A DNA stretch of 64,000 nt, taken from contig LDXR01000005.1 of the NCBI GenBank assembly GCA_001443495.1, forward strand, positions 87,871 to 151,870. The letters are read 5' to 3'. How positions within the stretch are numbered: position 1 is the first letter of the stretch; each line of letters opens with the position of its first letter. This document shows, piece after piece, positions 1 to 8,230 of this stretch. Source of the DNA: a candidate division NC10 bacterium CSP1-5. Lineage in GTDB: Bacteria; Methylomirabilota; Methylomirabilia; Methylomirabilales; CSP1-5. The notes below the pieces were generated by a model. It did no database searches. It had not been told where the DNA came from and was given only the letters and a program-made list of their open reading frames with translations. Both the position numbers and the translations under genes were made by a program.

Positions 1-170
1 GGCACCCTTTGTGTCCCCGGAAGGTCCACCAACGTCACCTTGTACGCCACTGGGACGTGAAACCGGTACGCATAGAGCGAAGGAGTCAGAAAAACCCCGG
101 CGAAAATCAGAAAGTGCAACACCAGGGAGAAGGCCAAATTGACCGTAAGCTCTCGGCGCCCCCCGTCCAT
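1..170 (-). CDS. TonB/TolA-like energy transducer, N-terminus only (runs off window)
   Basis: Only the first 56 codons are present. They read MDGGRRELTVNLAFSLVLHF and continue with a hydrophobic segment to about residue 30, then a stretch ending VTLVDLPG. A short basic cytoplasmic N-terminus, one membrane anchor and entry into the periplasm is the layout of TonB and TolA proteins. The ATG lies 22 bases after the tolR/exbD stop on the same strand, and a TonB-type partner is expected after a TolQ-TolR pair. The proline-rich linker and C-terminal domain are outside the window, so TonB and TolA cannot be separated. Confidence 0.6.
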   Translation of the reverse strand, partial: MDGGRRELTVNLAFSLVLHFLIFAGVFLTPSLYAYRFHVPVAYKVTLVDLPGTQRV

Positions 171-192
171 CGTCCACGGGTGCTCCACTCCC

Positions 193-627
193 CTACTGCC
201 CTCGCTCTTGAGGATGCAGGGGCTCGGTCACCATGCCCAGCCGGTCGATCCCGGACTTCTTGATCGCGTCCATCACCTGAACCACCACCCCATAAGGAAC
301 CTTCTCGTCAGCCCGCAGAAAGACTGCCGCCCGCGGGTTCCGCTTCTGCAGACCGGTCAGTACCTTCTGGAGTCGGTCCAGGGTGATCTGCTGGTCATCC
401 AGATAGATCATCTTGTCCTTGGTAACGGTCAGGATCAAGCGCTCTTCGGGCTGGACGTTTCTGGTCTCGGTGCGCGGGACCTGAACGTCGATCCCTCGGA
501 TCATCATGGGCGCGGTGATCATGAAGATAATGAGGAGCACCAACACCACATCCACGAAGGGGGTGACGTTGATCTCGGACAGGGCACCGCCCAGCCGTTG
601 CTCCGATCCGGGAAGGTGCGCGCTCAT
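193..627 (-). CDS. TolR/ExbD family proton-channel subunit
   Basis: This 144-residue inner-membrane protein belongs to the TolR/ExbD family, which couples proton flow through TolQ/ExbB to TolA or TonB. A short N-terminus is followed by one transmembrane helix at about residues 21-40. It carries the conserved membrane aspartate (D26 in VTPFVDVVLV) that handles the proton. Residues 48-140 form the periplasmic domain, with the usual segment around PYGVVVQVMDAIKKSG. The start overlaps the tolQ stop by four bases (ATGA), so the two are translationally coupled. Length is normal for the family. TolR and ExbD are hard to tell apart, so no symbol is given. Confidence 0.93.
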   Translation of the reverse strand: MSAHLPGSEQRLGGALSEINVTPFVDVVLVLLIIFMITAPMMIRGIDVQVPRTETRNVQPEERLILTVTKDKMIYLDDQQITLDRLQKVLTGLQKRNPRAAVFLRADEKVPYGVVVQVMDAIKKSGIDRLGMVTEPLHPQERGQ

Positions 628-1337
628 CGTCCCCCCACGAGCCGCTCTGCCAGGCCCATAAACTCCAGGGTAAAGAGATCCAGACGAGTCCCGATACCGC
701 GGATGCGATTCACGAAATAGTTATAGGCGATGACCGCCGGGATGGCCGCAGCCAAGCCCGCGGCGGTGGCGATCAGCGCCTCGGCGATGCCCGGAGCCAC
801 AGCCCCCAGATTGGCGGACCCCGCGGCCCCGATCCCGACGAAGGCGTCGATGATGCCCCAGACCGTGCCAAAGAGGCCGATAAAGGGGGTCACGCTGCCG
901 GTCGTAGCCAGGAAGATGAGATGACGCTCTATCTGCGACAGCTCCTTCAGACTGGCATGCCTGAGCGTTCGACCGATCCCCTCGAGGATCTCACCGCCCC
1001 GCTCCGCCGGCGGCGTCAAGGGCATCCCTCCGGGATTGCCGCCGGGGTGCGGATTTCCCCTCCCATGCTGACTGAGTTCCCGAAATCCTTCGCGAAAGAG
1101 CCCCACCACCGGAGATGCGGGGTACCGCTTGGCCTCCTCGTACGCCGCACTGAGATTCTTGGACGTGCGAAAGAGATGGAGAAAAGCGTCCGACTGCCGC
1201 TCTGCCTTTCGCAGGGTTCTCAGCTTTGCGATAATGATGGCCCAGGAGGCGATGGAGAAGAAGAGGAGGAGGAGGAGGACCCCCTTGGCCACCGGCCCCG
1301 CTTGCAGGACGAGATGCAACACACTGATCCCACTCAT
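624..1337 (-). CDS. TolQ/ExbB family proton-channel subunit
   Basis: This 237-residue protein is the TolQ/ExbB stator component. It has a first membrane helix at about residues 17-37, a long cytoplasmic loop, and two C-terminal helices around residues 140-165 and 185-210. The family stretch TTGSVTPFIGLFGTVWGI precedes the second helix. The cytoplasmic loop contains a glycine/proline-rich insert near residues 90-110. It is the first gene of a tolQ-tolR-tonB-like operon. A promoter lies directly upstream and leaves almost no 5' leader. The operon probably serves envelope integrity or TonB-dependent uptake. Confidence 0.93.
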   Translation of the reverse strand: MSGISVLHLVLQAGPVAKGVLLLLLFFSIASWAIIIAKLRTLRKAERQSDAFLHLFRTSKNLSAAYEEAKRYPASPVVGLFREGFRELSQHGRGNPHPGGNPGGMPLTPPAERGGEILEGIGRTLRHASLKELSQIERHLIFLATTGSVTPFIGLFGTVWGIIDAFVGIGAAGSANLGAVAPGIAEALIATAAGLAAAIPAVIAYNYFVNRIRGIGTRLDLFTLEFMGLAERLVGGR

Positions 1338-1346
1338 AACGTGTCA

Positions 1347-1375
1347 TCTATAGCACGGTCCCCCGGAGGCGTCAA
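1347..1375 (-). promoter_or_regulatory. Sigma-70-type promoter of tolQ operon
   Basis: On the minus strand TTGACG (1375-1370), a 17-base spacer and TATAGA (1352-1347) make a strong -35/-10 pair. Transcription would start near 1340, only about three bases before the tolQ ATG at 1337, so the message may be leaderless. No Shine-Dalgarno sequence is visible before that ATG. Confidence 0.6.
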
Positions 1376-1888
1376 GGGATAGTGCCCGCGTGTCCGTCGC
1401 TCCACCAGCACTTGAGAGACTGAGGGACCTCCTCCGGAAACAACGAAGATCCTCGGCCAGACAGAAATGTAAGCCGCCCTCTTCGCGAGGGTGCTCAAAG
1501 AGATGTGAAGGGGCCCGTACCAGCCCCTCTGGCATGCGTCAGGCTGCTTTGTCCCGCTTACGGCGGGGCACGGGGGCGCCACGAGCGAATTTCTTATTCG
1601 GCCCCGTAAGAGAAAGCTCCCAATGTGCCCGCTGCTTCAGGCCTGATCGGATAATCCGGAGCTCCCGGTCGCCGTACCCCCCTTCGTTTCCGAAAACCTT
1701 GTGCATGTATCCGCCTCCCCCGAAAGAAACCTCCTGACAGGGGGGCGAAAAAGCAACAATCGTGCCAGGGCTAGCCCGAGAATCCCCCTCCACCACCACA
1801 ATAATTGAACATCTTTTGTCACCAAGAGATCCCCGTGACCGCCCCGTCTCGGTAACCACGTGCCGGGAATGAGCCGCCCTTCCCTGCG
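1376..1888. other. Intergenic stretch without a recognised gene
   Basis: About 510 bases lie between the divergent tolQ and bshC promoters. Short open frames exist on both strands, but none gives a recognisable protein. A small GC hairpin (GTCCCGC with GCGGGGC) occurs near 1550-1570. I see no tRNA, no repeat shared with other parts of the window and no convincing RNA fold. Confidence 0.5.
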
Positions 1889-1917
1889 TTGACAACGCAC
1901 GACCCCTTTGTTAACGT
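1889..1917 (+). promoter_or_regulatory. Promoter of bshC
   Basis: A perfect TTGACA (1889-1894) is followed after 17 bases by TAACGT (1912-1917), a weak -10. This places transcription start near 1924. It rules out translation from the upstream in-frame codon at 1908 and supports the ATG at 1971. Confidence 0.5.
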
Positions 1918-1970
1918 CAGATATTGTTTCGGAGAGAGCAAGACTCTATACTGCGCCCGTGTTCGCCGGG

Positions 1971-3587
1971 ATGCATATGCTGCGCCTCGACGCGATAGAT
2001 GTCGCCCTTCTCCCACGGGTCAATCCCATCTTTCGGGATTACCTTCAGGGAAGGTCTCCGCTCCGCGATTTCTATCGCTGGGACCCGCGGGAGCCGCAGG
2101 AGCAACTCGTAGAGTCTCTCACGCGCCGAAGCTACCGGCGGGACGAGCTGGCCGCCATTCTCACCGACCAGAACCGGGCCTGGGGGGCAGACAACGCGCT
2201 CGTCGAAGGGATCGCACGCCTGCGCGATCCTCAGGCGATCATGGTAGTGACCGGTCAGCAGGTGGGACTCTTCGGTGGCCCCCTCTACACCTTGTACAAG
2301 GCTCTCACGGTGGTGGCGGTAGCCCGCCAGCTCGAGTCGCAATGGCAGATTCCCTGCCTCCCCCTCTTTTGGATGGCCTCGGAGGACACGGACTTTGCCG
2401 AGATTGACCACGTCGCCATGCCGGACGAGCAGGACCGGGTCACACTTCTCCGCTACGTCCCGCATGAAGGATTTGGGACCGATCTCCCAGCGAATCATAC
2501 GTTCACTCCGGAGATCGGCGGGGTCTTCGACGCGTTCAGGCAGGCGGCGGGGGCGAGTCGACTTCAGGAGAAAGTTTTTGCGCTGCTCCAGGACTGTTAT
2601 CGTCCAGGGGCAAATCCGGTTGTGGCCTTCGGCCGGTTGTTGAGCTCCCTCCTTGGAAAGCAGGGCCTGATTCTGGTGGACCCTTCCGACGGACGCCTCA
2701 AGGCGTTAGCGCGCTCCCTGTTCCTCCACGAGATCGTCACCGCGCCCACCTCGGCACGGCTGGTCCAGACAGCCTGGGAGAAGCTTCGCGCTCTCGGCTA
2801 CCCTCCGCAGGTCCGTCTCAGGGGAGAAGGCCCCAACCTCTTTTATCTGCACGAGGGGCGCCAGTCCCTCAAACAGATCGGGGACCGGCAAGCGCTCGTT
2901 GAGATTGTGGAGAAGACCCCGGAGCGCTTCAGCCCCAACGTGATTCTCCGGCCCATCATGGAGAGTTTCCTCTTCCCGACGCTCGCCCACGTGGGGGGGC
3001 CGCACGAGATTGCCTACTACGCCCAGCTGCGCGGGGTCTTTGACCACTTCGACATCCCGATGCCGTTTCTCCTCCCTCGGGCATCGCTCACCCTCGTGGA
3101 AGGCCGAATCGAGCGACTCGTCAAGAAACATGACCTGACGTTCCCCCGCCTCCACGAAGACCCCGAGCGGGTTCTCCGCCAGGTTCTTCGCCGCTCACTC
3201 CCCAGGAGTTTTGTGGCGAAGCAGCAGAGGGTCGTGCGGACGGTACTCAAGAGCTTCGAAGAGCTCAAGGTGCTGGTCTCGACCCTCGATCCCACCCTCA
3301 CCCCCCGGGTGGGTCGGGGGGAGGGGTTGGTGAAGAAGCAGATGGAAGATATGGAGCGGCTCCTCCTCCGCTCCCTCAAGCGCCGTAACCAGGAGATCCG
3401 GACCCAGGTCCTTCGGGTCCTGACTCACTTACTCCCCCACAGAGAGTTGCAGGAGCGGGTGTACGGCTTCATGCCGTATCTCGGCCGTCACGGGCTCCCC
3501 CTCCTCGATGTGATCGCGGGTGCCATCGACGGGCCGGGATGGGACCACCGGCTCCTCTATCTGGGCGCCTCACGCCCCGCTCGATGA
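1971..3587 (+). CDS. bshC: Bacillithiol biosynthesis cysteine-adding enzyme BshC
   Basis: BshC is the putative ligase that adds cysteine to glucosaminyl-malate in the last step of bacillithiol synthesis. The 538-residue product matches the family length (about 540). It has the family hallmarks TGQQVGLFGGPLYTLYKA near residues 94-111 and FWMASEDTDFAEIDH near 133-147, followed by a helical C-terminal half. The ATG at 1971 is chosen because the open frame upstream (from 1908) overlaps the promoter; an ATG at 1977 is also possible. bshA follows 120 bases downstream on the same strand, which supports the pathway assignment. The deacetylase BshB is not in the window. Confidence 0.93.
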   Translation: MHMLRLDAIDVALLPRVNPIFRDYLQGRSPLRDFYRWDPREPQEQLVESLTRRSYRRDELAAILTDQNRAWGADNALVEGIARLRDPQAIMVVTGQQVGLFGGPLYTLYKALTVVAVARQLESQWQIPCLPLFWMASEDTDFAEIDHVAMPDEQDRVTLLRYVPHEGFGTDLPANHTFTPEIGGVFDAFRQAAGASRLQEKVFALLQDCYRPGANPVVAFGRLLSSLLGKQGLILVDPSDGRLKALARSLFLHEIVTAPTSARLVQTAWEKLRALGYPPQVRLRGEGPNLFYLHEGRQSLKQIGDRQALVEIVEKTPERFSPNVILRPIMESFLFPTLAHVGGPHEIAYYAQLRGVFDHFDIPMPFLLPRASLTLVEGRIERLVKKHDLTFPRLHEDPERVLRQVLRRSLPRSFVAKQQRVVRTVLKSFEELKVLVSTLDPTLTPRVGRGEGLVKKQMEDMERLLLRSLKRRNQEIRTQVLRVLTHLLPHRELQERVYGFMPYLGRHGLPLLDVIAGAIDGPGWDHRLLYLGASRPAR

Positions 3588-3601
3588 CCATCCAAATCTG
3601 T

Positions 3602-3697
3602 TCAGGGTTCATAGTTCATGGTTCGTGGAAAAGCGAACATCAGGAACTCTGAACGATGAACCCTGAACCATGAACCCGGCCGAACGGCCTGAAAGGC
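3602..3697. repeat. Intergenic inverted repeat built on GTTCATGGTTC words
   Basis: The stretch CAGGGTTCATAGTTCATGGTTC is matched in reverse further on by GAACCCTGAACCATGAACCC. A second short palindrome, CCGGCC with GGCCGG, lies just before the bshA ribosome-binding site. The whole bshC-bshA gap is thus foldable and low in complexity. Similar words recur near 63640. Confidence 0.6.
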
Positions 3698-3707
3698 CGG
3701 AGGTCCG

Positions 3708-4826
3708 ATGAAGATCGGGATCACCTGCTATCCCACCTATGGCGGAAGCGGCGCCGTCGCGGCGGAACTGGGCATCCAGCTCAGCCAGCGGGGCCATCAC
3801 GTCCACTTTGTCAGCTACGCCCTCCCATTCCGCCTCCCCACGTTTCAGCAGAATCTCTTCTTTCATCAGGTAGAGATGATGTCCTATCCCCTCTTCGAAC
3901 ACACCCCCTACACGATCACCCTGGCGGCCAAGATGGCCGATGTCGCCGCGGCAGAAGGTCTCGATCTGCTGCATGTTCACTATGCCATTCCGCACGCCGT
4001 CTCCGCCGTCCTGGCCCGAGAGGCGGTGGGCGGCCGGTTGAAGGTCCTGACCACGCTGCACGGGACGGACATCACCCTGGTGGGAACTGATCCATCACTC
4101 CGCTCGATCACACGACTGGCCATCAATATGAGCGACAGGGTGACCGCTGTTTCATCCTATCTGGAACAGAGAACGCGCGAAACCTTCCTTCCGGACCGCC
4201 CCATCCGGGTGATCCCGAACTTTGTCGACAGCTCTCGATTCCGCCCGGGGCGGGATGAGGAGGCCCGGAGTCGTTTTGCTCTCCCTGGAGAGCGCATCCT
4301 CCTCCACATCAGTAATTTCCGCCCCGTCAAGCGGGTCACCGACGTGATCCGGATCTTCGCCGTCGTCCAGCGCGAGATGCCGGCGAAGCTCCTCATGGTG
4401 GGGGACGGGGTCGAGCGGTTCACGGCCCAGCACCTGGCGCGAGAGATGGACATCGAAAAGAAGGTCTTCTTCCTGAGCCGCCAGGAGGACATCCCGGGCC
4501 TCATGAAGGTCGCCGACCTGTTCCTGCTCCCGAGTGAACTGGAGTCTTTCGGGCTGGCGGCGCTTGAGGCCATGAGCTGCGAGGTCCCGGTGATCGCCAG
4601 CCGGGTGGGCGGCCTGCCCGAGGTGATCGAGGACGGCGTGAGCGGACTCTTGCGTCCTGTGGGGGACGTCGAGGGAATGGCCCGGGAGGCACTCCGGGTT
4701 CTCGCGGACGGCGCGCTGCACCTCCGTTTGGCGCAGGCGGGGCGCCGGCGAGTCCTCGAACACTTCGACGCCCCCCGGATCATCCCCCACTACGAGGCGT
4801 TGTACCGGGAGCTGCTCGGGGAATAG
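3708..4826 (+). CDS. bshA: N-acetyl-alpha-D-glucosaminyl L-malate synthase BshA
   Basis: BshA is a GT4 glycosyltransferase that joins UDP-GlcNAc and L-malate in the first step of bacillithiol synthesis. The 372-residue protein opens with MKIGITCYPTYGGSGAVAAE, a BshA signature with the glycine-rich acceptor loop. It continues with HVHYAIPHA near residue 87 and the GT4 donor-site region ESFGLAALEAMSCEVPVIAS near residues 280-300, with the two catalytic-type glutamates. The start has a good GGAGG four bases upstream. Its pairing with bshC makes bacillithiol the likely major thiol, if a BshB is encoded elsewhere. Confidence 0.94.
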   Translation: MKIGITCYPTYGGSGAVAAELGIQLSQRGHHVHFVSYALPFRLPTFQQNLFFHQVEMMSYPLFEHTPYTITLAAKMADVAAAEGLDLLHVHYAIPHAVSAVLAREAVGGRLKVLTTLHGTDITLVGTDPSLRSITRLAINMSDRVTAVSSYLEQRTRETFLPDRPIRVIPNFVDSSRFRPGRDEEARSRFALPGERILLHISNFRPVKRVTDVIRIFAVVQREMPAKLLMVGDGVERFTAQHLAREMDIEKKVFFLSRQEDIPGLMKVADLFLLPSELESFGLAALEAMSCEVPVIASRVGGLPEVIEDGVSGLLRPVGDVEGMAREALRVLADGALHLRLAQAGRRRVLEHFDAPRIIPHYEALYRELLGE

Positions 4827-4888
4827 GTCCACCGATTCAAGGCGACCTTCATGACACCTCGAAAGCGAACCCACGAGAGGAGGTCCCG

Positions 4889-5302
4889 ATGATCACGCGG
4901 ACCCTGAGCAAGTTCCAGACTCCTGCCCTGAACCTCCTGCGGATCATGACCGGCTTTCTCTTCTTCCCGCATGGGGCGCAGAAGCTCTTCGGCCTGTTTG
5001 GCGGATTCGGGGGGCAACCCGGCGCGACGGCGCCACTCTTGTCTTTGATAGGCGTCGCGGGCGTCCTGGAGTTTTTCGGCGGGCTCCTCGTCATGTGTGG
5101 GCTGCTCACGCGGCCGGTCGCATTCATCCTGTCGGGGCAGATGGCAGCCGCCTACTTCATGGCGCACTTTCCCCAGGGAGTCTGGCCGCTCCTGAACGGG
5201 GGCGAGCTGGCGGCGCTGTACTCTTTTGTCTTCCTGTTCCTGGCGGCGGGCGGCGGCGGGGACTTCAGTATCGACGGCGTGCTCGTCAAGCGCAGGAGGT
5301 GA
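4889..5302 (+). CDS. DoxX family membrane protein
   Basis: This 137-residue protein has four hydrophobic helices (about residues 14-32, 48-70, 76-94 and 105-122). It shows the DoxX family start ALNLLRIMTGFLFFPHGAQKLFG. DoxX proteins are small membrane proteins of poorly defined role, often linked to thiol or quinone redox chemistry. The ATG is preceded by GAGGAGGT. It lies 62 bases after bshA on the same strand, so co-expression with bacillithiol genes is possible. It converges with the MetE-like gene at 5333. Confidence 0.85.
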   Translation: MITRTLSKFQTPALNLLRIMTGFLFFPHGAQKLFGLFGGFGGQPGATAPLLSLIGVAGVLEFFGGLLVMCGLLTRPVAFILSGQMAAAYFMAHFPQGVWPLLNGGELAALYSFVFLFLAAGGGGDFSIDGVLVKRRR

Positions 5303-5332
5303 GGGAGAAGACGGAGTCGGGGGGCGAGGTGC

Positions 5333-6475
5333 TCACGAACGGCGGAGGCGCTCGGCCGCCTCGGAAAGCGCGCAGAGCTTCCGGAACGCGATGTCGACCG
5401 TCCCCACCGGCCGATCGGCGAAGGTGCCGAAGCCGCAGTCGGGGTTGAGGAAGATGCGCTCGGGACCCACCACCTGCGCCACCCGCCGGACTCGCGCAAC
5501 GATCTCCTCCGGCGCTTCCACCTCGGATGTCCTGGGGTTCACAGCCCCGAACCCGACCTGGGCCCCCGGAGGCAGGCCCCGGAGCGCCTCGGGTGAGCCG
5601 GCCCGTGGCGTGGCGTACTCCAGGACGAACTGGTGGATCTTCATCCGGCCGAAGTAAGAGATCAGCGGATCATACGGGCCCTCCAGGAGGATGTCCTCCT
5701 TCTGGCTCCAGTTGCCCCGGCAGACGTGGACCGCCAGGACGGGGCCTTCGATGCCCTCCACGACCCGATTGATGAGGTCCACGGCGAAATCGAGCTCCTT
5801 TTCGGGGCTCGCGCTGGCCGCTAGAGCCGCGCACATGAAGGTCCGCGTCGCAGATTTGCCGGCGAAGACCAGCTCCGTCAGCACTGGCTCATCGAACTGG
5901 ACGATGTCGGCTCCCGCCGCCGCCAGGCCGCGAAGCTCTGATCGGAGGATCGCCACGATGTCATCCGCCAGGGCCTCCCGCGTCGGATAGGCGTCTTCCG
6001 AAAGGCCCTTGACCCAGGTCGAGCGGCTCAAGAGGTACGGACCGGGCAGGGTCACCTTCACCGGCTTGCGCGTGTGCGCGCGGAGGAACTTGAGGTCATT
6101 GGCCACCAGAGGCTCGCGCGGCCGGAGCTTCCCGACGACGGTCGGGTTCTTGATGGCGAAGGCCGGCACATCCAGGGCGTTGAGCAGCGCTTCGAAGCCC
6201 GCCTTGTCCTCGACGTACTCGAGGAGTTCCGCCATCGACATCAGCCGGATCCCCTCCAGGCGGTCGCAGATGAACGAGTAGAAGTTGTCGCGGCGTTGCT
6301 CGCCGTCCGACACGATGTCGACGCCGGCGTCCTCCTGGTACTTGATCGCCAGGAGCGTGGCCTCGTCCTGGAGCGCCGGGAGGTCGGCCCGCTTCTTCTT
6401 CATCGCCTCGAGGAGCCACGACGGGCGGGGCCAGCTCCCGACGACCGTGACCGGGTAGAGGGGCCAGCGACTCAT
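5333..6475 (-). CDS. MetE-like cobalamin-independent methionine synthase family protein
   Basis: The 380-residue protein is a single catalytic barrel like the C-terminal half of MetE (core-MetE), lacking MetE's long N-terminal half. It starts with YPVTVVGSWPRP, typical of the family. Zinc ligands are visible as the H and C of HVCRGN (about residue 255) and the cysteine of NPDCGFGT (about residue 345). The folate-binding N-terminal half is missing, so a corrinoid or other methyl donor is more likely, as for archaeal and core-MetE proteins. It is the last gene of a group carrying TusA, DsrE and OsmC domains, which suggests a sulfur or thiol methylation role. The substrate is unknown. Confidence 0.85.
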   Translation of the reverse strand: MSRWPLYPVTVVGSWPRPSWLLEAMKKKRADLPALQDEATLLAIKYQEDAGVDIVSDGEQRRDNFYSFICDRLEGIRLMSMAELLEYVEDKAGFEALLNALDVPAFAIKNPTVVGKLRPREPLVANDLKFLRAHTRKPVKVTLPGPYLLSRSTWVKGLSEDAYPTREALADDIVAILRSELRGLAAAGADIVQFDEPVLTELVFAGKSATRTFMCAALAASASPEKELDFAVDLINRVVEGIEGPVLAVHVCRGNWSQKEDILLEGPYDPLISYFGRMKIHQFVLEYATPRAGSPEALRGLPPGAQVGFGAVNPRTSEVEAPEEIVARVRRVAQVVGPERIFLNPDCGFGTFADRPVGTVDIAFRKLCALSEAAERLRRS

Positions 6476-6479
6476 GGCA

Positions 6480-7211
6480 TCACACTCTCTTCAGCGGGAC
6501 GTGAATCGGAACCTGCCGGACGAGGGACTGGGTAACGGGGGAGCGGACCAGCGTCTCTTCCCACAGGGCCTCGAGCACTTCGTCGTCCGCCTCGGCCTCG
6601 ACGTACAGCGACCCTTCGACAGCCCGCAGGCCGGGATGTCCCTTCTGCTCGATGCCCAGGAAGACCAGGATGTTGTCGGCCTGGGCTTTCAGGGAGATCT
6701 CGAGGTTCCGGATGTCGATCCCTCGCTGTGACGCCCGCCACTGGAATCCCACGACGAGGCAGCCGCCGAGGGCCGCCAGCAGGTACTCTACGGCACTCGG
6801 GGCCGGATCCTGGGTCTCGAAGCTCGCGGGCTGCCCCACGGCGAAAGAGTGATTCCGGATGAACGCCCTCGCCTGCATCTCCCCCGTCCATCGGACGCGG
6901 GTTATCCAGGCGAAAGACCGTGCCCGCTCGAGATCGGCGCGGAGCGCGTCGTCCGCGCCCTTCTTCTGAACGAAGTACCGGATGACTCTCCCTTCGGCCG
7001 GCGCCGTCGCGAGGAGCGTGTGCCCCACCAGGCGGCACCAGGCCGGGAGATCTTCCTTGACGCTGACCTCCCGGCTCCGCAACTCAAGCACTCCTCCCGC
7101 CGGAAGGGGCTGCATCGCGTTCCGGATGATCAGGAGCAGGCCACTCCCGCAGTCGAGATCGCCGCCGTCGCACACCGTATCGGCGACAGGCAATGGAGCT
7201 TCGCCACCCAT
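6480..7211 (-). CDS. TusA-like and OsmC-like domain fusion protein
   Basis: The 243-residue protein has two parts. Residues 10-75 resemble TusA/SirA sulfur carriers but carry LDCGSGLL where TusA has its CPxP motif, plus a second conserved cysteine in PAWCRLVGH. Residues 100-240 are OsmC-like, with the core SAVEYLLAALGGCLVVGFQ that holds a redox cysteine of peroxide-reducing OsmC/Ohr proteins. The start overlaps no neighbour. DsrE lies 21 bases upstream and the MetE-like gene 4 bases downstream. A sulfane-sulfur or persulfide handling role is inferred. Confidence 0.8.
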   Translation of the reverse strand: MGGEAPLPVADTVCDGGDLDCGSGLLLIIRNAMQPLPAGGVLELRSREVSVKEDLPAWCRLVGHTLLATAPAEGRVIRYFVQKKGADDALRADLERARSFAWITRVRWTGEMQARAFIRNHSFAVGQPASFETQDPAPSAVEYLLAALGGCLVVGFQWRASQRGIDIRNLEISLKAQADNILVFLGIEQKGHPGLRAVEGSLYVEAEADDEVLEALWEETLVRSPVTQSLVRQVPIHVPLKRV

Positions 7212-7232
7212 GCCTCAGCCCTACAAACCCCC

Positions 7233-7595
7233 TCAGTAGGTGACGGCGGGACTGTGCTCTCCCAGGAACTCGACCAGCTTCGCCCCTCCGACGATCACCG
7301 CGCCGTCGATGAGCCTTCCCTCGTCAAGCTTCCGCCGCTTGAAGCAGGGGGAGCAGACGTACACCTGGCCCCCAGCCTTGACGAAGTTCGACATCAGCTC
7401 CCTGAGCGGGGCGAACCCCTCCTCGTGAATATCGTCGGCATAGCCCTTCTGGCAGAGGCGCACGCCCTCGGTGCTCAGGAATACCATCGTCTGTTTCTCG
7501 GACGCCACCGCGGCATTGGCCACGACGAAGGCGACGGTCGCCTTGTCAGGATTGTCTTTGGCAGAGGTGAGACTGACACAGAACTTGCCCCCCAC
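7233..7595 (-). CDS. DsrE family protein
   Basis: A 120-residue soluble protein of the DsrE/DsrF fold, which carries or relays sulfur in DsrEFH- and TusBCD-like systems. The sequence starts FCVSLTSAKDNPDKATVAF, a DsrE-type first strand and loop. It has a central cysteine (RLCQKGYADD) and a candidate active-site pair in VYVCSPCFKRR near residue 80. The GTG start is supported by AAAGGAGGG ten bases upstream. It sits between two TusA-like genes with gaps of 3 and 21 bases, so it is almost certainly co-translated with them. Confidence 0.85.
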   Translation of the reverse strand: MGGKFCVSLTSAKDNPDKATVAFVVANAAVASEKQTMVFLSTEGVRLCQKGYADDIHEEGFAPLRELMSNFVKAGGQVYVCSPCFKRRKLDEGRLIDGAVIVGGAKLVEFLGEHSPAVTY

Positions 7596-7598
7596 GTT

Positions 7599-8207
7599 CT
7601 ATCCCTCCTTTCGTCGAATCCAGTACTCGGGATGCTCCCACAGAAGAAGCGTGTGCCCCGTCAGGCGGCACCACGCCGGCAGATCCTCGGGAGCGCCCGG
7701 ATCGTGCGCCGTAACCCGCAACACTTCCCCCGGCCCCATGGAGTGCAGGCGAATCCGCAGTTCGAGCACTAGGTCGCCGCACGCCATCTGTCCGGCGTCC
7801 CACTTCGCGTCTGTGCGGGGTGCGCCAGCCGTGCCGGAAGCGGGGTGGCGGGCCGCATCCAAGGCCCCCTTCCTCTCCTCCCCCGACGCCCACAGGCACC
7901 CAGGGGAGGAAACAGTGCCGAAGCCCTCCTGGCGACCGGCCCAGTCCCATCCCGCCCGAAAGCACTCGTGGTGATCGATATACGCGAACACATGGTCCCT
8001 GAGTTCCCCTCGATCCTGTGCCAGAGCGCCGGCCAGGCATGACAGACATCGCGGGGCATCCTTGAAGCCCATCGCAAGGCTCATCACGGCCTCGTGGCCG
8101 CACACGCCTCGCGCGCACGAGGGGCACCCGGCTCCCTGCGTCTCTTCCAGAAAGCGCAGGACCGTCTCCGTGCGGACTGACTCGTCGGGTGCCGGCGCAC
8201 CAGTCAT
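7599..8207 (-). CDS. Cysteine-rich protein with C-terminal TusA-like domain
   Basis: This 202-residue protein has a C-terminal TusA-like domain (about residues 135-200). There WDAGQMACGDL replaces the usual CPxP site and PAWCRLTGHTLLL closes the domain, very like the neighbouring fusion protein. The N-terminal 110 residues contain clustered cysteines (GCPSCARGVCGHE and RCLSCLAG) that could bind metal or relay sulfur. I chose the ATG at 8207. The frame extends to 8264, but the extra residues look unconserved. It probably exchanges sulfur with the DsrE protein encoded three bases downstream. The N-terminal domain is unknown to me. Confidence 0.7.
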   Translation of the reverse strand: MTGAPAPDESVRTETVLRFLEETQGAGCPSCARGVCGHEAVMSLAMGFKDAPRCLSCLAGALAQDRGELRDHVFAYIDHHECFRAGWDWAGRQEGFGTVSSPGCLWASGEERKGALDAARHPASGTAGAPRTDAKWDAGQMACGDLVLELRIRLHSMGPGEVLRVTAHDPGAPEDLPAWCRLTGHTLLLWEHPEYWIRRKEG

Positions 8208-8230
8208 GATCGAAGGGCCTCTGGACCCTC

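Noticed and set aside
1908-1970. Upstream in-frame start for bshC at 1908
   Set aside because: The codon lies inside the promoter, whose predicted start is near 1924, and the extra residues are not family-like.
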